Source of the DNA: Basidiobolus ranarum
Lineage: Eukaryota; Basidiobolomycota; Basidiobolomycetes; Basidiobolales
Length of the DNA: 34,397 nt
Direction: 5' to 3'
Assembly (NCBI GenBank): GCA_040143965.1
Contig: JASJQH010000066.1
Coordinates: forward strand, 1 to 34,397
A program made the position numbers and the translations under genes. Shown here in pieces: positions 30,760-34,397 of this stretch (position 1 is its first letter; each line of letters begins with the position of its first letter). The notes beneath the pieces are model-generated. The model did no database searches, was not told the DNA's origin, and saw only the letters and a list, made by a program, of their open reading frames with translations.

Positions 30760-33700
30760 GTCAATCTTTTCCTAGAGCAAATAATTCACCATCAAAAATT
30801 ACATTTGCAATAGACTGTACATAATCCTTTTCCTCCCATGTCACCTGCAAATTTCAAACTACATGTGTTCATAAGTCAGCATTCTACTCGATTACAAACA
30901 ATAAAGTCGTTACCAATGTACAAATTCAGTAGCACCTTCAATATACATCTGGCATGCAACTTGTTTCTTGTACTCATTCCAGTAAGCAGCAAAAGGAAAT
31001 TAAAATGTTTGTGGTCAAGTATAGACTATATAAAGTATATGTAGATGAAACAACATATCGATAATGACATACACAGCCAGAGCGCAACCAATTTCTGCTT
31101 CTCGTGAGGTCATCAAAGTAAGATCGCAGGGTTTTTCCAAGTACTGCTCAGCTGCTTAACATAGATAAACTAAATAATTCATTTGCCACCCAAACCAGTT
31201 GAGATTCTCGGTATATTTCCTACGTCCATTGATTGGCTCTAAATCATCATTGATTTTGAGATATGCGGCGTTTGTGGTAATTTGGTGGCTTTTACGATTA
31301 TTTTAGTAAATTTCCTCGTGGATTAATACACGTATGGATACACAGAAATACCTCAATGTGTCCATTAAAAGGGAATCCAAAGTCATTTTTGAATCTACTT
31401 GCGAGATTGAACTTGAGCCAGGCCTTGCAACCCATGCATTCCAAATCAAATGAGAAATGGAGTCATAATGAAGAATTCCAGGTGATTTGGAATCATCACC
31501 AAAGTCGAATACCGGATTGTGGCGTTACAATAGTGTGCCTCAAAGATGGTTCATGGAAGTAGCATTCCACAGTCCCTAGAATGTCATTTAGATTTCGTAG
31601 GAAAGATGAGCCAGCGGATCCAAGATCCCGTTCGAATTGCATCTGTCTTATTTACCATATCAGTATCTCGTACCATGCTTCGCTGAGACTGCATCTAAGA
31701 GTGATTTTGCAATACCTAATACTGACAGCTTGTGGCTCAATCTTGAGGCATGGTACTGGTGACGCTCGATTCCCACCTAGGTAATAGAGTTAATTACTGG
31801 CTTAAATCAGGATAATATCGTTGCATTAGTTGGCCATATTAGATTCAATACCGCGCTTAAACATAGGATTCGATTGAGATACCCTTGAAGCGGCTTGTAG
31901 AAATCAATACTATATTCCGAAAAGCTCAAATGGGTATAGATTTCCTTGCGTACAGGATATAGAAATGATCCTGTTATGCATCTAGGTCCTGGGTGAAGAA
32001 AGCCCGATTCAAGAGCCAAAGCTTGGGCTCTAATTTGGTTAATTTTAACCGCCGCTTGTCGAGCTCCTGGTCTCTTTCTCAATGCTTTAGAGACACACAA
32101 GGTTCCTTCCTCATCACGCTAACGTTTCTAACGAAAGCGGTACTAAACAGTTTTACCATATTCCTTATCGAGAGGGATGAAATGAGACTCAATAGAGTCC
32201 GCCCCAATAGAATCCTAGTTCTAGACTAGGGTAGCTGAATACCTACAATGTATGGGGTAACTACCGAGAGCCACTCGTGATTTCTATATCCATCGTAGTT
32301 GGCAGAGAATACTAGCTAGTATCAAAACCAGTTAGAATACTGACTCTCCGTTAGAGATGGAATGTTGATTTGATTTCATCGATTCTGCGTTTAGCTACTG
32401 ATAGCCTTTGGATGGTACATGCATACATATAAGTGGGCCAGAATCGATGATGAATTCAAGCAGGAGAGCAATTATTGTACCTCCGATTTATTTTATTGGA
32501 TACAGGACTTGCGAGCTATCCCGGATCTAGAGAATCGGATACTTTCATCTGATCACCATTCGATGCCCCAAATGTTAGTGGTTATAGATGAAACTGGCTA
32601 TCTTCTATTTAAGGAATGAATCGCTATCCCGTTAATAGAAGGTAGTTAGGTTACATATAGATTGAACCAATGAGCTATTTATAGTACTGAAGCACAAGGT
32701 ATTCCAGATAGAGGATGTCTCAGTGGGTGGCTGTTTTTAGTCTTGGAAGCCAGCCAGCTAATCTGGGATAGAGTGGGAATTTAGTTGATAAGCATTGAAA
32801 TGAAACCATTCTTCACCATTCCTTTAAATGGAACGTTAGGTGCACGCTATGTGTTTCGATTCCTTCAAATGATACATTGATGATTGTTCTCATCAAGGTT
32901 CCCACCGATGTTTCCAATACAGAACCTCCGTTAGTGGTTGTTGCTTACTGCTTCATTCGATGGTGGCTTCAAAAGGTGACTTGGGATGTTGTAGGTATCA
33001 TCCATGCACTGTATTAATACTGGCTGCGTAGATAGAGCTTCTATTTACCCATGTCTTGCAGCCGTGTCGGGAAGTGGCACATTCGATATCGCGGTATGGA
33101 GCTCATAGGCAACGAGAAAGTATTTCAACAACCTAAGGGTCTGCGATTGAAGGGGGTACAATGGTTTCAAACCCTACAGCAAGAGTAACTGACTTTCTTG
33201 TGATAGAGCGCTCATATCATATTGCTGTAATCACATGAGTGGGGTGCGCTTCATTGCCTACCCAATAATTAGTACAGAATGTGCTTAATTTCGATTCAAT
33301 ACCTATTGCGCAATTACATCAATAATTATTTTAGATAATGGTTCTGTTCGGTACTTGCAGGTTGACTCTTCTCACTAGACCTATTACGTGATATTGTGTC
33401 TCCATGCCAACTGAAACCTTGTACTCATTTTTGCACTGTTACCTACTAACTGCCACTACACCAATCACTTCCAAATCTCATGAAAACACAGCTTTAATTC
33501 AGAAATTGCGCTGTTCTTGTTTTAATGATTATCCAAAGTAGTCTACCTGCTACCAAAATGTAGTTACCAAAGACTCTAACTTGCCGAGCTTCAAAAGAAT
33601 ATAATTTATCTTTAGCCTATATAAACCACTTTGGCTGCATTCGCATTAGATTGACACTTCTCATCTTGATTCTGTATATATTGTTGAAGTTTATTCTCTT

Positions 33701-33989
33701 TATCATATTTGTTATCCCTATCTTTACGCACCTATTTATCATAAAAGTTAGTTAACATTATTTAGTCAAACATGACTTGCTGAAAATCGAAGCATATATT
33801 TAATGTGAATTATCCAACAATTAGCAATGTCATACTTGAAATTTCAAAGTCATCACGATCACTCAAATGACATAGCATCATCATTCATTACATTCTATTG
33901 ATTGAAATACTATATCCAATTGAGATCTTTCAACAATCAAATTGCTTTGAATTAGATCTACAGTTATTAATGTTGAAGATGACATAGAT
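30760..33989. other. Long gene-free stretch downstream of the forkhead gene
   Basis: More than 3 kb without a supportable gene. Frames of 66-97 codons (31356-31562, 31581-31784, 31993-32229 and 32419-32619 plus; 31807-32100 minus) have no motif. A TATATAAAG word at 31027-31035 has no gene after it. The base composition resembles other intergenic parts of the window. Confidence 0.5.
33618..33625 (+). promoter_or_regulatory. Orphan TATA box near the right end
   Basis: TATATAAA followed by CC. A C/T-rich stretch typical of fungal 5' leaders follows (about 33650-33735). No coding start follows before the copia fossil at about 33990, so any gene it served was interrupted or lies elsewhere. Confidence 0.3.
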
Positions 33990-34182
33990 TGAGCGTCTAT
34001 ATCATCATATAGCTAGCTACCAAAATTTCACTATGTTATTACTCAATACATTCATGAGCAACTTACTCGGAATATTTTTACCAACTTGGAAGTTCTCAGA
34101 CTTTATGCTCTCAAACTTGTCCAAGAGAACTTTTTACACGTGTTTATGGAACCTTTCTGAACATGTTCTACACATTGGTTTT
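33990..34182 (+). repeat. Partial LTR family B relic, plus orientation
   Basis: Aligns with the first two thirds of LTR B (about 2410-2608): shared words include TTCACTA-GTTATTAC, CTTACTCGGAATATTTTTACC and ACTTTTTACACGTGTTTATGG, each close to the corresponding LTR B stretch. More diverged than the two copies at the left end. It stops where the inverted piece begins. Confidence 0.65.
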
Positions 34183-34186
34183 GCTG

Positions 34187-34290
34187 AAGTATTTTGGAAG
34201 TTTGTTGGAAGTGGTTTGAAGAACTAGAAGAATTGGTGGTTTTCACTTATTGATTTATTGAGTAGAGAGTTGATATGTATAGTTTTTGTT
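34187..34290 (-). repeat. Last third of LTR family B, inverted
   Basis: On the minus strand this matches the 3' end of LTR B. TGTTGGAAGTGGTTT at 34203 is the reverse complement of the LTR end, and GGTGGTTTTCACT follows as in 2650-2703 reversed. The short word found just after the LTR elsewhere (AAATACT) is here too, reversed, at 34187-34193. Together with 33990-34182 it makes up about one whole LTR. Confidence 0.65.
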
Positions 34291-34397
34291 GGATAATTAA
34301 TCTTTATTCAACATCATAGTTAACTTTAGTTATGATACATATATCAGAAACAGAAAGCAACGTATCTATAGCCCCTATATTCTAAATAGGAATATCT
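34289..34397 (+). mobile_element. Copia reverse-transcriptase remnant, cut by the window end
   Basis: Aligns base by base with 4001-4110 (RT C-terminal piece of the left cluster), for example TTGGATA, TTTATTCA, TTAACTTT, GTTATGATA and AGAAAGCA in the same order. It continues past the window. Broken fossil. Confidence 0.65.

Noticed and set aside
31807-32100. 97-codon minus-strand frame, considered as a transposon piece
   Set aside because: No reverse transcriptase, integrase or transposase landmark could be found in it or next to it.
1-34397. tRNA, rRNA and other structured RNA genes
   Set aside because: Scanning for tRNA A/B-box patterns and long stem structures gave no candidate with matching arms. 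A covariance-model scan was not possible here.

Overview
This is eukaryotic, almost certainly fungal, nuclear DNA. It is A+T-rich and gene-poor. Its genes are split by many short introns (56 to 117 bases, GT...AG). The protein set is fungal: a vacuolar effluxer of the Atg22 family, a Bzz1-type F-BAR/C1/SH3 protein, an LST2-like endosomal protein, a short forkhead factor, an F-box protein and a small mitochondrial coiled-coil protein. The intron-rich genes and the LST2 homologue fit a basidiomycete or an early-diverging (Mucoromycota-type) fungus better than a yeast, but I cannot place it further.

Layout: bases 1-4115 are a pile of old Ty1/copia fossils with two LTR families. From about 4.1 to 5.7 kb I see no gene. 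An F-box gene (minus) lies at 5.7-6.4 kb, followed by a gene-free stretch. A single-exon orphan gene (plus) is at 9.9-10.5 kb. The LST2-like gene (minus, two exons) is at 11.6-12.9 kb. The BZZ1-like gene (minus, 15 exons) spans 14.2-17.2 kb. A tiny two-exon basic-peptide gene may lie at 18.8-19.05 kb. From 19.6 to 22.7 kb there is decayed or unrecognised coding-like sequence. ATG22 (plus, five exons) is at 23.06-24.9 kb, convergent with the mitochondrial gene (minus, four exons) at 25.65-26.37 kb. After a long gene-free stretch with a possible Ty3/gypsy-like relic comes the forkhead gene (plus, two exons) at 29.7-30.76 kb. The right end returns to copia fossil sequence, including an LTR whose last third appears flipped.

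The host genes do not form a pathway cluster. Three of them (LST2-like, BZZ1-like, ATG22) act at endocytic or vacuolar membranes, but this may be chance. Four of the genes (F-box, LST2-like, ATG22, forkhead) share a TATATAAA box 86-183 bases ahead of the start codon. I found no convincing new multi-gene system. The points most worth a second look are the six TGATCA palindromes upstream of the forkhead gene, the FYVE-less LST2 protein, the partly inverted LTR at the right end, and several orphan or short spliced genes.
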